Source: Obelidium mucronatum
Taxonomy: Eukaryota; Chytridiomycota; Chytridiomycetes; Chytridiales; Chytriomycetaceae
Direction: 5' to 3'
DNA: 64,000 nt
Assembly: GCA_025765595.1 (NCBI GenBank)
Contig: JAIVFH010000143.1
Location: 1-64,000, forward strand
This document shows positions 1 to 10,979 of this stretch, in pieces. The notes under the pieces were generated by a model. The model was not told where the DNA came from and did not search any database. It saw only the letters and a list, made by a program, of their open reading frames with translations. Numbering within the stretch: the first letter of the stretch is position 1; every line of letters starts with the position of its first letter. Position numbers and translations under genes: made by a program.

Positions 1-348
1 AATCTCGAATGTGTATCACTTCATCACAATCAACTATCAGGATGTATTCCGGACCTTGGAGACTTGGTGAACTTGATCGCTCTCTCGCTTAATGGCAATC
101 ACTTGACTGGGCAGATTCCAACGTCTTTAAAGGCATGTGGGAAACTCAAAAGGCTTAATCTGTCAAACAACCACCTCTCAGGCACATTTTCCAGTACGGT
201 CTCTTGTTTAAAGCAGCTGCGAGAATTGAGAATTGAGAATAATAATTTGGAAGGGGTAATTTCTGCAGATATCAGTTCTTTGTCCAAGCTGGAAGTATTG
301 CGAATCAGAGGCAATAAGTTTAGCGGTGTTCTTCCAGAGGAGAAGTGA
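1..348 (+). CDS. Leucine-rich repeat protein, C-terminal part (gene runs off the left edge)
   Basis: The frame is open from base 1 to a stop at 346-348, giving about 115 residues with no start in the window. They are consecutive 23-24-residue leucine-rich repeats of the plant-like class: L..LSL..N.LSG.IP, then LIALSLNGNHLTGQIP, LKRLNLSNNHLSG, LRELRIENNNLEG and LEVLRIRGNKFSGVLP. LRRs of this type form a curved solenoid used for protein binding. The protein ends right after the last repeat, with no membrane segment or kinase domain behind it, so any signal peptide or other domain lies to the left. Intron-free in the part seen. The ligand and cellular location cannot be told from this fragment. 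Confidence 0.85.
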   Translation, partial: NLECVSLHHNQLSGCIPDLGDLVNLIALSLNGNHLTGQIPTSLKACGKLKRLNLSNNHLSGTFSSTVSCLKQLRELRIENNNLEGVISADISSLSKLEVLRIRGNKFSGVLPEEK

Positions 349-458
349 AGTAGTGAATAAATTATCACTGGACCGGTATAAGGTTGATAATTTGTGATGC
401 TGTCGATTGGGTGATATTTTATTAATCGGAGTTCTCGAAGAATGCAACCAACAATGAA

Positions 459-2316
459 ATGAGGATAGTCTTCTATGTCTCTGGTCCGTTGCTTCACACA
501 TCCGATACTCCGCAGGCGTACTTAAAGATTATTTGATTTGTAGGCCATGGTCTTGGGCATGCTACGTGAGTCTGCTAGTGCAAAATAATTGGGTCACATT
601 CTGATTACAAGAATAGACGGGCAATTGTATCGGTAGAAGAACTTGTTAGGCGAGGTCATTATGTCACCGTCGTGGCTGCAAACGGGCAACTCTTTTCGCC
701 GTTAGTTGCCAAGTATGCTGGGCAAGTCCAGCTGCGTATCGATCACGACGTGATTGACCCAGGAGTAGCTCAAGTAACGAATTGAAATGGATTAATGTTT
801 TGTATTCTTACGGGTTTTCACAGAAAGATGCGGTTTCTGTAGACATTGACAAAAGTAAGCATGGCTTGCGTTTTTGTGTACTGACCCTTGAATACAGGTA
901 TTCTCCAGATGTTTGAATTTTTGAAAACGCATAAGCAGAGAGTTGAATCTGAAATTGAATGGCTGAAGAACCGTGAGGTTGACGTGATTCTGCTTGATGC
1001 CCCACCTATACCAGCTGCCGCAGCAAAAGTACAAATCAAAGATATTTGAAAAAATCCATTTATTTATTTGGAACAATCAGGAGCTCGGAGTTCCTTCAGT
1101 TCTCATCTCCAATTTCGGGTTTGATTCGATTTTTGAAGGACTTGAGTCACTCGGTTCCCACTATCCGAAAGAAGCCACTTTCGTTTCCTCGACTCTCAGG
1201 CAGCTTTATTCAAAGATCGATTTTCTTTTGCGCTTACCAGGTGGATGGCTTTTATCGGCAAAATCTCACTAAATCCGATTAATTTAGGCGCCATTCCAAA
1301 TCCACTTTTTGATTATGAAGCCAATCGATTTGAATTTGGAAGTTTTGAACGCGGGATCTTAGATGCTGCCCATACGCAGGACCTTATATCGAATGAAGTA
1401 TTGAAGCCGGTTTGGAGAGATGACGTATCCAAAATACTGCAGGAGTATGCGACAGCTGCCTATCCTCGGCCAAATGATCAAACTCGGAAACTGAATTTAC
1501 CATTGGTTGTCCGTTTAGCAATTACTCCAAGAGATCAGTTCAGAGCTTTCTTGGGAATACCAATCGATGCCTTAGTTGTTTTGATTACGTTCGGAGGGCA
1601 TTCAGCTACAACTACGTCACCAGCTCGATCCCGGAACCCTTCTCCAAATCGCTCTACCACGCCAAATCCATTTTCTGTGGGGCCTAATACTGAAATTGTA
1701 TCCATTTCGACAACGCTGTCGAATCTGGAAGGAAGCAATGTGGCCATCAATGAGTCCGAGAATTCAATGGACTCATGGAAACGGGACGAACCAATTCATG
1801 CCGTTGATCGAATAGTACCGCCTGGGTGGCATACCATTATTGCTGTTCCTGGACCAAAAGGAGACTTACTCAACGATTATATCGACATCTCCGCTCCAGA
1901 GATGATTTCTATCGCTCCGGCGGATGCATTTGTACCAGATTTGTTGCAAGCATCCGATGTAGTAGTTGGAAAATGCGGTTATGGAACCTGCGCAGAAGTT
2001 GTCGCTCATGGAGTTCCCCTCGTTTATGTTCCGCGTCCTGCATTTGTGGAGGAAGTTGGATTAATTAATAACATCATGAAGCCTTTTGGGATGGGAGTCG
2101 AAATGGTAAGCTTGACACTCCAAATTCTAACCCGACACTAAAATTTCGTTCAAGTCGCAAAAAGACTTCTATGCCGGGAATTGGGCCAATTCGATTCTCC
2201 AAGCCCACTCGTTAAAGATGAAGGGCCCTGTTCTTTCCGTTAAAATGAATGGAGAGAGAGTTGCCGTGGATTGTGTGGAATCGATCGCCCGAAATGGAAG
2301 ACTCCCCGGCGAATAA
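459..2316 (+). CDS. GT-B glycosyltransferase resembling the N-terminal half of L-arabinokinase (8 exons)
   Basis: Exons 459-483, 544-565, 617-773, 824-854, 898-1028, 1081-1240, 1288-2105 and 2155-2316 join in frame to 501 residues. All introns are GT-AG and 46-60 nt long. The ATG at 459 starts MRIVFYVSG, followed across two introns by the nucleotide-sugar glycosyltransferase opening GHGLGHATR. Further matches to the glycosyltransferase part of plant L-arabinokinase are EIEWLKNREVDVILLD, LRLPGAIPNP and the C-terminal donor-binding region VVGKCGYGTCAEVVAHGVP. No GHMP sugar-kinase domain follows, so it is not a full arabinokinase. A Ser/Thr/Pro-rich insertion of about 70 residues (bases 1600-1820) separates the two Rossmann halves. 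Likely a UDP-sugar or related glycosyltransferase; substrate unknown. The first donor (GTCCGT) is weak, but it alone restores the start of the family motif. Confidence 0.8.
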
Positions 2317-2395
2317 AAGTTATTGCATAGGACATAAAGCATTTGTTGGGTTCGTTTGAAGTAGGATGGCGGGAAAAAAACAAGACTAAAAAAAA

Positions 2396-4605
2396 ATGGT
2401 TCTCACGTTTACAACACCCAGCCTCGCCAGACTGAACAAGAAATCAATTCCTCCGATACTTCTAGTTGTACTGGCAGCAATAATTCTATTCCACCAACGC
2501 AATTCCGTCAGTGGCTTAGTACTGCTTCCGTTTCAAACGTCCCGCCCACTCGAAACCAACCCAGTCCAATATTCATGGGAACGAGAAGCCAACATAGCAG
2601 AAACAAATGCACCAACTACGGACCCGTCCTACCCAATCTTTAAGTCTGTCTCTCGCGGCAACCTCATTCCAAACAGAATCCTTCGCACTTGGAAAACCAG
2701 TTCTGTTGAGGAAATTAAGCAAATGTCTTTAAATGGAAGCGACCATCCTGAGAGAATTGTCTGGTTTGAAAATTGGAGCAAGATGAATCCGCGGGCAATC
2801 CAGGTTGTGTTGAGTGACGCTGACATGGATCCATTTGTGCGCGGGGCTTTTACGAAACGTGTTGTTGATGCGTTTTTTAAACTGCCGAGAATGATTCTGC
2901 GCGCTGATTTTTTGCGGTATATGATGCTGTATGAGTTAGGAGGTTTGATATCCGTTCCATTGACCTTGCAAAATTTAACTGTTGCTTCAGGAGTCTACAC
3001 GGACATGGATACGAGCTGCAATATTCCAATATATAAATGGAATTTGGGTCTTGAGGGTGTTGCCGTGATCGTGGGAGTTGAGGTAAGAGCGTTAACGTGC
3101 TGTCTGAATAACGGTGGGGGGGGGGGGGGGGGGGGGGGGCTGACAAGTTTTTTTTTGTCTAGGATCCCGGATATCATAACGATGAGCAATATGGGAAAGG
3201 AATCGACAGTATTCAGCAATGGACAATGGCATCTGCGCGCCACCATCCTTTCATGGGCAAAGTGATCGATGCAATGTAAGCCAGAAAGTCAATTTCCTGA
3301 ATGCATTCGTTTGACTTTGTAATAGAACAAACAAAATCCATTCAATGACGGAAAAAGAACTTCTTGATGCAGATGTACTAGAATTGACAGGTCCAGGAAT
3401 CTGGAAGAAAGTTGTTTACGAACATTTGAAAGGACTTGGAGCAGACCTGGAGGCGACAGCTCACTTGTGGGGAGGATATAAACTATACGGTAAGAAAGCC
3501 AAAATTTGTTCAATAGCATTTTGGCTGGCACTTAAAAGCTTCTTACGTAGGTGACTTCTTGGTTGTTGGGAAACACTACCTCAACAACGACAATCCCAAC
3601 AACCCAAAATCATTCATACGTCACCACTTCACTGGATTTTCGTCTTTTGGCTGGCGCGTATCCGGAAACACTCTGGCGAACGAAACACGGGAAGCTTTTG
3701 CAAAAGAACAAAAACTGGCAGCAGTTCGCAACTCGACCGCTGTCACGAAATCAAAAGCCAAAGTCAGCCATTTATCTGCAAAAGAATTAGATGAGGAATA
3801 CAACTGGAAGTATTCTCCCCTCTTGGATTCTCTTGAACGAAGTGTGTCACAACTCAAACAAGCCAAAATACCAAAAGTAATTTTCCAGGTCTCCAACACC
3901 TCTTCTCCCTCCTATTTACCGATGAAGTACCAAGAACGTCGTAATTCATGGGTGGCTTTGAATTCAGATTACAAAGTCAAGCTGTTTTCTGATGGGGACA
4001 TGGATCGATATGTGTATTACAAATGCTCCACCCAGGAAAAAACAGCCTACTATCATCTTCCTTTATTGAGACAGCGGGTAGCTTTGTTCAGCTTGCTGTA
4101 CTTGCTCCACAACGGCGGTGTCTACGCCGAAATTGATACACTTTGTCGGGTGCCAATCAAATATTGGATCTTTGACTCGCCAATGAAACAGTACGGGCTT
4201 CTGATTGGCTTCAAAGATCAGCATCATAACCCTCCATCCTACCAACACTTAGTTGTTGCGGCAAAAGCGAATCACCCCATTATTGCCGACTTCGTCAAGA
4301 CACAAACCGCGGATATCATATTGCATTCACAAAAGGACTTCGAATCAAGAATTGATTTCAACGACTACTTTCGTGGTCAATTCAACAAACACATGAACAA
4401 AATACTTGAACAGGGTGGATTCAACCCTTCTCGAGACTTCAAGCAATTATCCTGGCATGGTCGTGTAGAGTACAAGGATGTTTTGATTTTAGGAAGCGAG
4501 AGGTTCTCGGCAAGCAACATGAATAATACAGTCTCTTTTGTGTCTCCGATGGGTGGACTATGGAATGATATTTGGCGTGAAGAAACGTTGGCAAAAAAAG
4601 AATGA
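2396..4605 (+). CDS. Two-domain GT32 (Och1-like) glycosyltransferase A, type II membrane protein
   Basis: Exons 2396-2942, 2991-3082, 3163-3275, 3326-3489 and 3551-4605 give 656 residues. A hydrophobic anchor (about residues 19-34, IPPILLVVLAAIILF) after a short basic N-terminus suggests a Golgi type II membrane protein. Domain 1 opens with NRILRTWKTS and has the GT32 metal-binding motif ELGGVYTDMDTSC near residue 187. Domain 2 repeats the fold (KVIFQVSN, LPLLRQRVALF) but has YAEIDTLC near residue 499, so the usual first Asp of D-x-D is Glu. GT32 enzymes such as yeast Och1 transfer hexoses to glycoproteins or glycolipids using Mn2+. Intron 1 is 48 nt and in frame, so its retention would only insert 16 residues. 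Intron 2 holds a run of 24 G. It sits 80 bp after the upstream glycosyltransferase and 118 bp before its paralogue. Confidence 0.82.
3116..3139 (+). repeat. G24 homopolymer inside intron 2 of glycosyltransferase A
   Basis: An uninterrupted run of 24 G lies between the donor at 3083 and the acceptor ending at 3162. It is the only long G tract in the window. Its length is likely to be unreliable in sequencing and variable between strains. It lies outside the coding exons. Confidence 0.95.
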
Positions 4606-4723
4606 AGATACTTGTATTCGTCAAGGGATGAACATAATAAAAGGAAGATGTATATAGTTGAGAATAGGGCGGGCAATTCCAAATGCTGCTCCAAAAAAAT
4701 CCTGTTCAAATTCAGACATACAC

Positions 4724-6880
4724 ATGCATCCAAAGAAATCTGAAAGGCTGGGAGTCAGATGGAGCCGTCTTCAAGCTCTGTTTTTGTTGTCGTTTATATT
4801 CCTCGTTGGTATCTCTGTGGCATGCAATTCAATCTTTGTCTTTCGAGAAGAAGAAGCAGCAAGAACCCCTGGTAAGTTCAGAAGGACATGACCAATCTTT
4901 CTCCAATGATTTTAAATGGTTTCATTACTTCCTAGCTCCCTCCGTTTTAGCGTTTGACCTTCTTGAGGAATCGATAGCATTGCCGCAATACCCTTCCTAC
5001 TCAATCTCTAACATTTCACGCGCCCTACTGATTCCGCAACGGATTCTGCGCACATGGAAAACAAATAGCCCACGAGAAATTCGTGAAAATTCCGAAACTG
5101 GTCGAGACCACAAGGACAGATTCACGTGGTTTCAAACTTGGGTAAAGCTCAATCCATCCGCAACCCAAGTGATATTCAGCGATGATGATATGGATCGCTT
5201 TGTTCGAGGGGCGTTCTCGAAACGCGTTGTGAAAGCATATTTTAAGTTGCCAAGGATAGTACTTCGTTCGGATTTCGCACGATATATGATGCTGTAAGTT
5301 CGATATCTAAATATTTTTTGCGAATAGAGGCTAACCAGAACCAAAGATACGAATTGGGCGGCTTTTATAGCGATATGGACACATCGTGTAGTGTTCCCAT
5401 TCATCAATGGAATTTGGGTCTTCACCAAGTTGCTATGATAATTGGTGTGGAGGTAATCACACCATGTTTTAAAAGTCTCTTTCAGAACTAACGCCTCCAA
5501 CTTAGAATCCTGGCAAATCAAAAGATAGCTTCTTGCAATGGACAATGGCATCTGCCCCCCACCATCCGCTTCTCGCAAACATTATATACCGTGTCACTGA
5601 AAAAATTCACTCTACCGATGAAAAATCTCTTCTCACCGATGATGGCGCAGTTCTCGAAGTAACCGGCCCCGGTATCTGGGCAACAGTCATTCAAGAGTAT
5701 TTGCAAAAGAAAGGAGCAAATTTGACCAAAATCGCCAATATGTGGGACGGATATCAACTCATTGGAGATATTTTGATTCTCGGAAAATCATACTTGAATA
5801 ACGATAATTCAGAGAGTCCAAAGAGTTTGATTCGTCACCATTTCACTGGTTTTTCTGATTTCGGCTGGAGAGTGCATGGAAAGCAGGCGGAGAGTGGTGC
5901 ACTAAGTGTGGCCAATGATGACTTTGATTTCTCGTTTGTATTCTTATTCTCCTAAGTTCGAGTCTGACCCACTCTATAGCTATAAGCCGCCAGTTGACTC
6001 TATTATGATAAATACATCCAAGACTCCCAAGAAAATCCCCAAAGAGGTTATTCAAGTCGCTAATTCATCTGATGTGGACCAAATTGGTACCACGTACAAG
6101 GCTTTTCGGAATTCTTGGGTGGAATTGAATCCAGGATACATCTTCAAGCTGTTTTCAGAGGACGATGTGTATTCCTTTGTACGTAGTAAAGCATCAGAAG
6201 AGGAGCGCATTGCCTTTTTCAAACTGCCCTTCTTAAGACAGAGGCTTGAATTATTTAGGTACGGTAGCCGTTTCCTTTAACTTGCGCACTGTTTAATTTG
6301 AACCTCAAGATTCCTGTATCTCCAATATGTTGGCGGCTTTTACACCGATGTGGATACTGCATGTCGGGTACCAATTGATAAATGGTTTGGCGGTTATGAT
6401 ACCATTGGTATGCTGATTGGATTAGCGGTGAGTGATATAGAATCGCTTAAGTACGTTAAGAAATAAATATAACAGGACCAATCGCATTCTCAAGGACCAG
6501 GATTCGTACGCTCAACCCTGGGATCTACGCCACACCACCCTGTCATCAAAGGATTTCTTAATAACAAAGTGACTGAAATACTCTCCATTGCGGAGTCTGG
6601 AAGGTTGAAGACATATTCATTCTTTGATATGTTTCAACATGGGTTTGATCAGTATATGCAAAACATATTCACGAATGAGGGTGTGAATATTACGCATGAT
6701 TTTCGGTCAATGTCGTGGGAGGGTATTGGCGTTGTGAATGACGTTCTAGTTTTAGGCCAAGAGAGGCTGCGAGCCAGCCACGGCCGGAGTACGCTTATGT
6801 ATGTGGATCACCGTAATGATATTTGGAGCACGGATAAAGGATTTTGGACTGAAAATCATGAGGTGTCCGTGTTTGAGTAA
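4724..6880 (+). CDS. Two-domain GT32 (Och1-like) glycosyltransferase B, paralogue of A
   Basis: Exons 4724-4871, 4936-5293, 5347-5452, 5506-5907, 5957-6258, 6310-6427 and 6476-6880 give 612 residues. The start is the ATG at 4724. A strong membrane anchor (ALFLLSFIFLVGISVAC) follows within the first 35 residues, predicting a type II Golgi protein. Domain 1 has QRILRTWKTN and, after intron 2, ELGGFYSDMDTSC. Domain 2 has KEVIQVANSS, LPFLRQRLELF and VGGFYTDVDTAC, so both D-x-D motifs are intact, unlike its neighbour. Extra introns split domain 2 at positions where gene A has none. The join at 5907/5957 uses a weak donor (GTGGCC) and is the least certain. The two genes form a head-to-tail tandem pair that arose by duplication of an already two-domain gene. 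Confidence 0.82.
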
Positions 6881-7020
6881 AGCCAAAAGTCCTGTATTTA
6901 AAAAATCTTTATATGTCACTGGTTGTTTCAAACTGTATCAAGATTGTTTGAATGCCAGACATGACAGATTTTCCATCCCTTCTGGGTCCATCAAGTATGT
7001 AACTTGGCCCTAACTTCTCC

Positions 7021-7093
7021 AGCCCGACGTGGGGGTCGAACCCACAACCTTAAGATTAAGAGTCTTACGCTCTACCGATTGAGCTAGCCGGGC
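7021..7093 (-). tRNA. tRNA-Lys(CTT), single copy
   Basis: The minus strand folds as a full cloverleaf: acceptor GCCCGGC/GTCGGGC, D arm GCTCAATCGGTAGAGC, anticodon stem TAAGA/TCTTA around loop CTCTTAA (anticodon CTT), T arm GTGGGTTCGACCCCCAC and discriminator T. No intron. The 73 bases match the tRNA-Lys of array units 1-4 (33 kb onward), although the flanks differ. Confidence 0.96.
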
Positions 7094-7156
7094 TACAAAT
7101 GTAACAATAAATTTTAATCATTACAAAGCAGATAGATGCAGCGGCCGCTTGACTGA

Positions 7157-7420
7157 GCTGTGGAAAGAGAACAAGGTGTTACTGTAGCTGAACCAGGAGT
7201 GGATAGGTCTTGCCAGGCAGCAAAGCCAAAAAAGCCAGGCAGGAGCTCTCCACGTACTCTATGCCGTAGCAAAAGACAGTCTTCTAGCAACAGCAACAAA
7301 GGCAAGGGAAGATTGGTGGAAGTCCCAGCAAGCAACTTCTTTCAAACAGTTGCCGCAAATGCTCCAGCCGCAGCTGCAGAAACCCAAAAGCGCACGCTTT
7401 ACTCTCGGGCTGTTAATGCC

Positions 7421-7452
<32 letters not shown>

Positions 7453-10400
7453 CTCAAGTCTGAATCAAAATTCTGGTTTGCAGTCTATTCAGCGGCCACC
7501 ATTGCACCCAACTACAAGTCTTGGTAATGCTGCAACAAATTCCCAAGCATCTAAAGGGGCCAGGACTGCTCTTTCCGGTGATAATGACAATGCCAGTGAC
7601 AGTGACAGGTTTTGTCATGACACAGACGATGACAATGTTGAATCTTTGACATCCCCAGCATTATCTGCAGCAACTGCAACCCCTACCCCTTTGATGTCCC
7701 AAATCAATACTGCCATTCAAGAAGGTCTCCAGCAGTCGCAAGCTAGATCCTCTGCAGCTTCTAGAAGGCACGCCGTATGTGGTGTGGAAAATATTTTCAA
7801 AAGAGTTTACACGCCTAAGGCCAGATCTGAAAGGATCAAATAGATACGCATATATCTGCCAATTCAGACTGGCAAACACAACAATTTGCGGTGGTGAAGG
7901 TAATTTTCTTTTTTTTTCCTCCTAAAAAATTGTTGCCGCTGACGAACGAGGTTCAACAAAAGAGCTACTCAAGCATGCTCAACTCCACAACATTCGCCCA
8001 CCTCCTAAGACCCCTACATCAGTAATGGGCTCCATTGATGGTGATGTTTCCGCCAACTGTGAAGATATTTTCAGCACCTCATAAAGCATAGCCACCTTCC
8101 CGAAAAACAAACACTGGCAAACTACCGCTTCATGACCCTTCGAAATCTCTTGGTTAACAATCTTGCATTCCGCTACGTTGAATCACCTACTGCTTTGCAA
8201 ATGATTACTTTCCTGAGTCCCGCTGCTAAGGAGCTTGGCTTTTTGGAGACGTCAACAACCTACTGCCATAATGTCCTCCCAAGAACTTACTTTTCTTGTC
8301 TTGCTGCTTTAAAGGTGCTTATTGTCTTTATGTTTTTTTTTTTTTATTTTTTATTTTCTCTGAATGTTCTTTTCATTTAGATATACTTTGCCACATTGGA
8401 CTCAAACATTGCCCTTGCAGCTGATTTTTGGACCATGTTTTTTTTTTTTTTTTAAATAACATGAGCTGTATTTTGTAATAAACACTTTATCAAACTGTTA
8501 ATCCCCCTCCAATTTCTTAAAACGGTTTAACAAGACCCGGCCCCATTTAGTCTATTCCCTTGCAGACCTCCCGCCTACCAACATGGCAACCCCGACTGGA
8601 TTTTTGGACCATGTTCATGAAAGCTGCCCTGATGGGTGTTTGTGGCTCATGGATCAGCTCGGATTTCTTGTTCCATTCAGTTACCATTGGGTTCATGCCT
8701 TTGCTTAGGTCACACAGGTACTTCAAAACTTCAAAAACAATAGCTAGTTACTAAAATTATGATTTGTATACGTCAAATATTGTGGCATGAATATATGGCT
8801 TCGCACGTGACTGTTTGTCTCCTTGTTCTGGATATCTTAAAGAAACTGCAGTCATTCACACCTGATAATGCATCAAACAATGACACATTGATTTCATCTC
8901 TCTCCGAAGTAATTAAAACCTGGCAGAACAATCCTGAGCATTCACATTTGGTGACACCTAAAATAGGTATACATTGCTTTTTATTATCTTTATGTTTTCC
9001 ATTGTTTTTAACAATTGGTTGACAGATGACAATCGGCAACCAGTGGAACATTTACGCTGCTTTCCACATCTTATAAATTTGGCAGTAAATGATGCCATAT
9101 TTGGGTTATGTGGACACTCCTCTGTTGCTGGTGGCGAAGACAACAACTTTGACGAAGTGGACACCAGTACGGGTGACAGTGACTTGGTACATGTTGATTT
9201 GGCTGAAGAAGCCATATTGGTTGAGTCTCAATTTTCTGTTGTAATCTCATGCCTTGAGCAGATGGACCCTGCATTGCTTGAAGCTGTTCGAACCTTAGCA
9301 GCGGCAGTTGGGGGTGATGGACGTGACATTGGAGACATTGTCATGTCTTCTTTGTCTTCCAGGGACTTGCTTGTGCCAGATGACGCACGTCAACTTTTTA
9401 AAAAGGTTCAATTTTTTAATTTATTCATTTGAAGCTCATTTAATGATAGTAAATCAGTTGCAAGCTGTAGCCCGAATGATGGCAAATAGCCCCAAACTGC
9501 GATCAGAATTGGAAAAAGAGTGCAAGGTTCAAAACATTCCATTCAAGATAATTCTGCGGTCAGTCAAAACACGATGGAACTCATGTCACGAAATGCTGGA
9601 GCCACTGTTTGCTCTTTGGGAACCTTTGAATGTGATATTGCGGAATGTAAAGCCAAAGGAACATGCCAGATACTGTGCTGCTTTCCAGGACCATCAAGAT
9701 ATGTCATTTAAACCAACAGATTTCGCAGTCTTTGAGCAAATGAAGAAGTTCCTACAGCCTTTCTACACAGCTACAGTTTGCTTGTCAAAAGGAGATCAAC
9801 CAACGGCTCAGCTTGCCATTCCAATGATGGTCTATCTACTGAAGCAAATGGAGTCTATTGGCAATGGAGACAATAGTGTTGCCCCGTACTTGAGGCAGGG
9901 GGCCCGAAACGCGTTGGAGAAGCTGAGAAAGTACAAGGATATTATTTTTACAACTGATGCCTATTTGGTTGCTACTGGTGTTTTCGACATTTTTAATTTT
10001 TCTGTACAACTTTTTTTTTAGTTCTCGATCCTTGTTGCAAGCTTGCCTGGTTTGATGCCAATTCCCAGTACGTTGACAAAAAGCTTGCAAAGGAGCGCGT
10101 GACAGCTATATTTCGCGACTATTCTGACAAATACAGTCTGACCAACACAAGCCCTGACGTTGCTCCCATTGTCCACCCAGTTCCTGTTGACCCTTTATTT
10201 CCTTCAACAGCCCCAGCAGCAGCAGGTTTGCAATCAGAGTTGGAAAGATACTTGGCCACAGACCCCATGGTTCCGTGTGGCGACAGTGGACATAGTCATT
10301 GGAACCTGTTGCTGTTCTGGAAGAAGCAAAAAGACATGCCTGTACTACAAAGGATTGTCCGGGACTTCTTTGCATCACCTGTCTCAAGTGTCGATGTGGA

Positions 10401-10551
10401 GCGTATGTTTTCTGTGAGTGGTCGGATGTGTACAAAGCTTCGTACACGGCTCAGTGGAATTACAGTTGAGTTGTCACAGTGCTTGATATGCTGGTATCCT
10501 CACTTCAGTTTCAATCAGATGGATAATGAGGACTACGTTTTTCACTTTTAA
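7157..10551 (+). CDS. hAT-superfamily transposase, spliced; 5' end unresolved
   Basis: A cut-and-paste DNA transposase. The C-terminus carries the hAT dimerisation region (VRDFFASPVSSVDVERMFSV, bases about 10,350-10,420). Upstream are EHLRCFPHLINLAVND (9,046-9,095), RSVKTRWNSCHEML (9,560-9,600) and, after an intron, ATVLDPCCKLAWF (10,020-10,060). Supported introns are about 8,965-9,025, 9,404-9,458 and 9,978-10,020. Earlier exons include 8,132-8,314 (FRYVESPTALQMITFLSP) and about 8,566-8,708. The first block, 7,157-7,843, is low-complexity (Ser/Gln/Ala-rich with an eight-fold Gly-Ser run) and has no ATG at its head, so the true start is unknown. No stop or frameshift interrupts the exons from 8,759 onward, so the catalytic part may be intact. 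Terminal inverted repeats and the 8-bp duplication expected for hAT were not found by eye. Confidence 0.75.
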
Positions 10552-10979
10552 TAATTATTGTTTTATTATTATTTGTACTCTTATTTTGCTATTATTGTTT
10601 GTACTATTATTTTGCTGAAGTGTTTCATTTATTAAAGAGTTGAATCAGTTGATGTTGTATCCAACAGATTCTATTCAGAAGTGGTGTCCAACCATCATCC
10701 ATACCGAGATAAAGTGTAATAAGGTGAGTATACACCTCTAAATCAAAATCTGGATGAATGCCGACCAGAAGCAGGATCTGGCAGATTGCGCCATACCTCA
10801 TGGAATACAGTCACCATTTCCTTATGGATTCCAGATGTACAGTCTGGCCGGCATAAGTCACGGAAATGTTGTCAGAGATCTAGCTTGTTCCGATGCCGCC
10901 TTTCAGCTGTTGCACCGGTGGTGTTTCAACAGGGCTGTAAGGTGGCATGATCGGGCTTGACCAAAATCAATTAAAGTAT
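10552..10979. other. Spacer between two transposon genes; no gene recognised
   Basis: AT-rich 3' flank of the hAT gene (10,552-10,640), then about 330 bp of mixed composition with no recognisable product. A 68-codon open stretch at 10,754-10,960 has no family resemblance that I can see. It may be transposon-derived. Confidence 0.4.

Noticed and set aside
4683..4935. Start of glycosyltransferase B at the ATG at 4,683 with read-through to exon 2
   Set aside because: That frame ignores a good intron (4,872-4,935) and loses the clear membrane anchor that the ATG at 4,724 provides.
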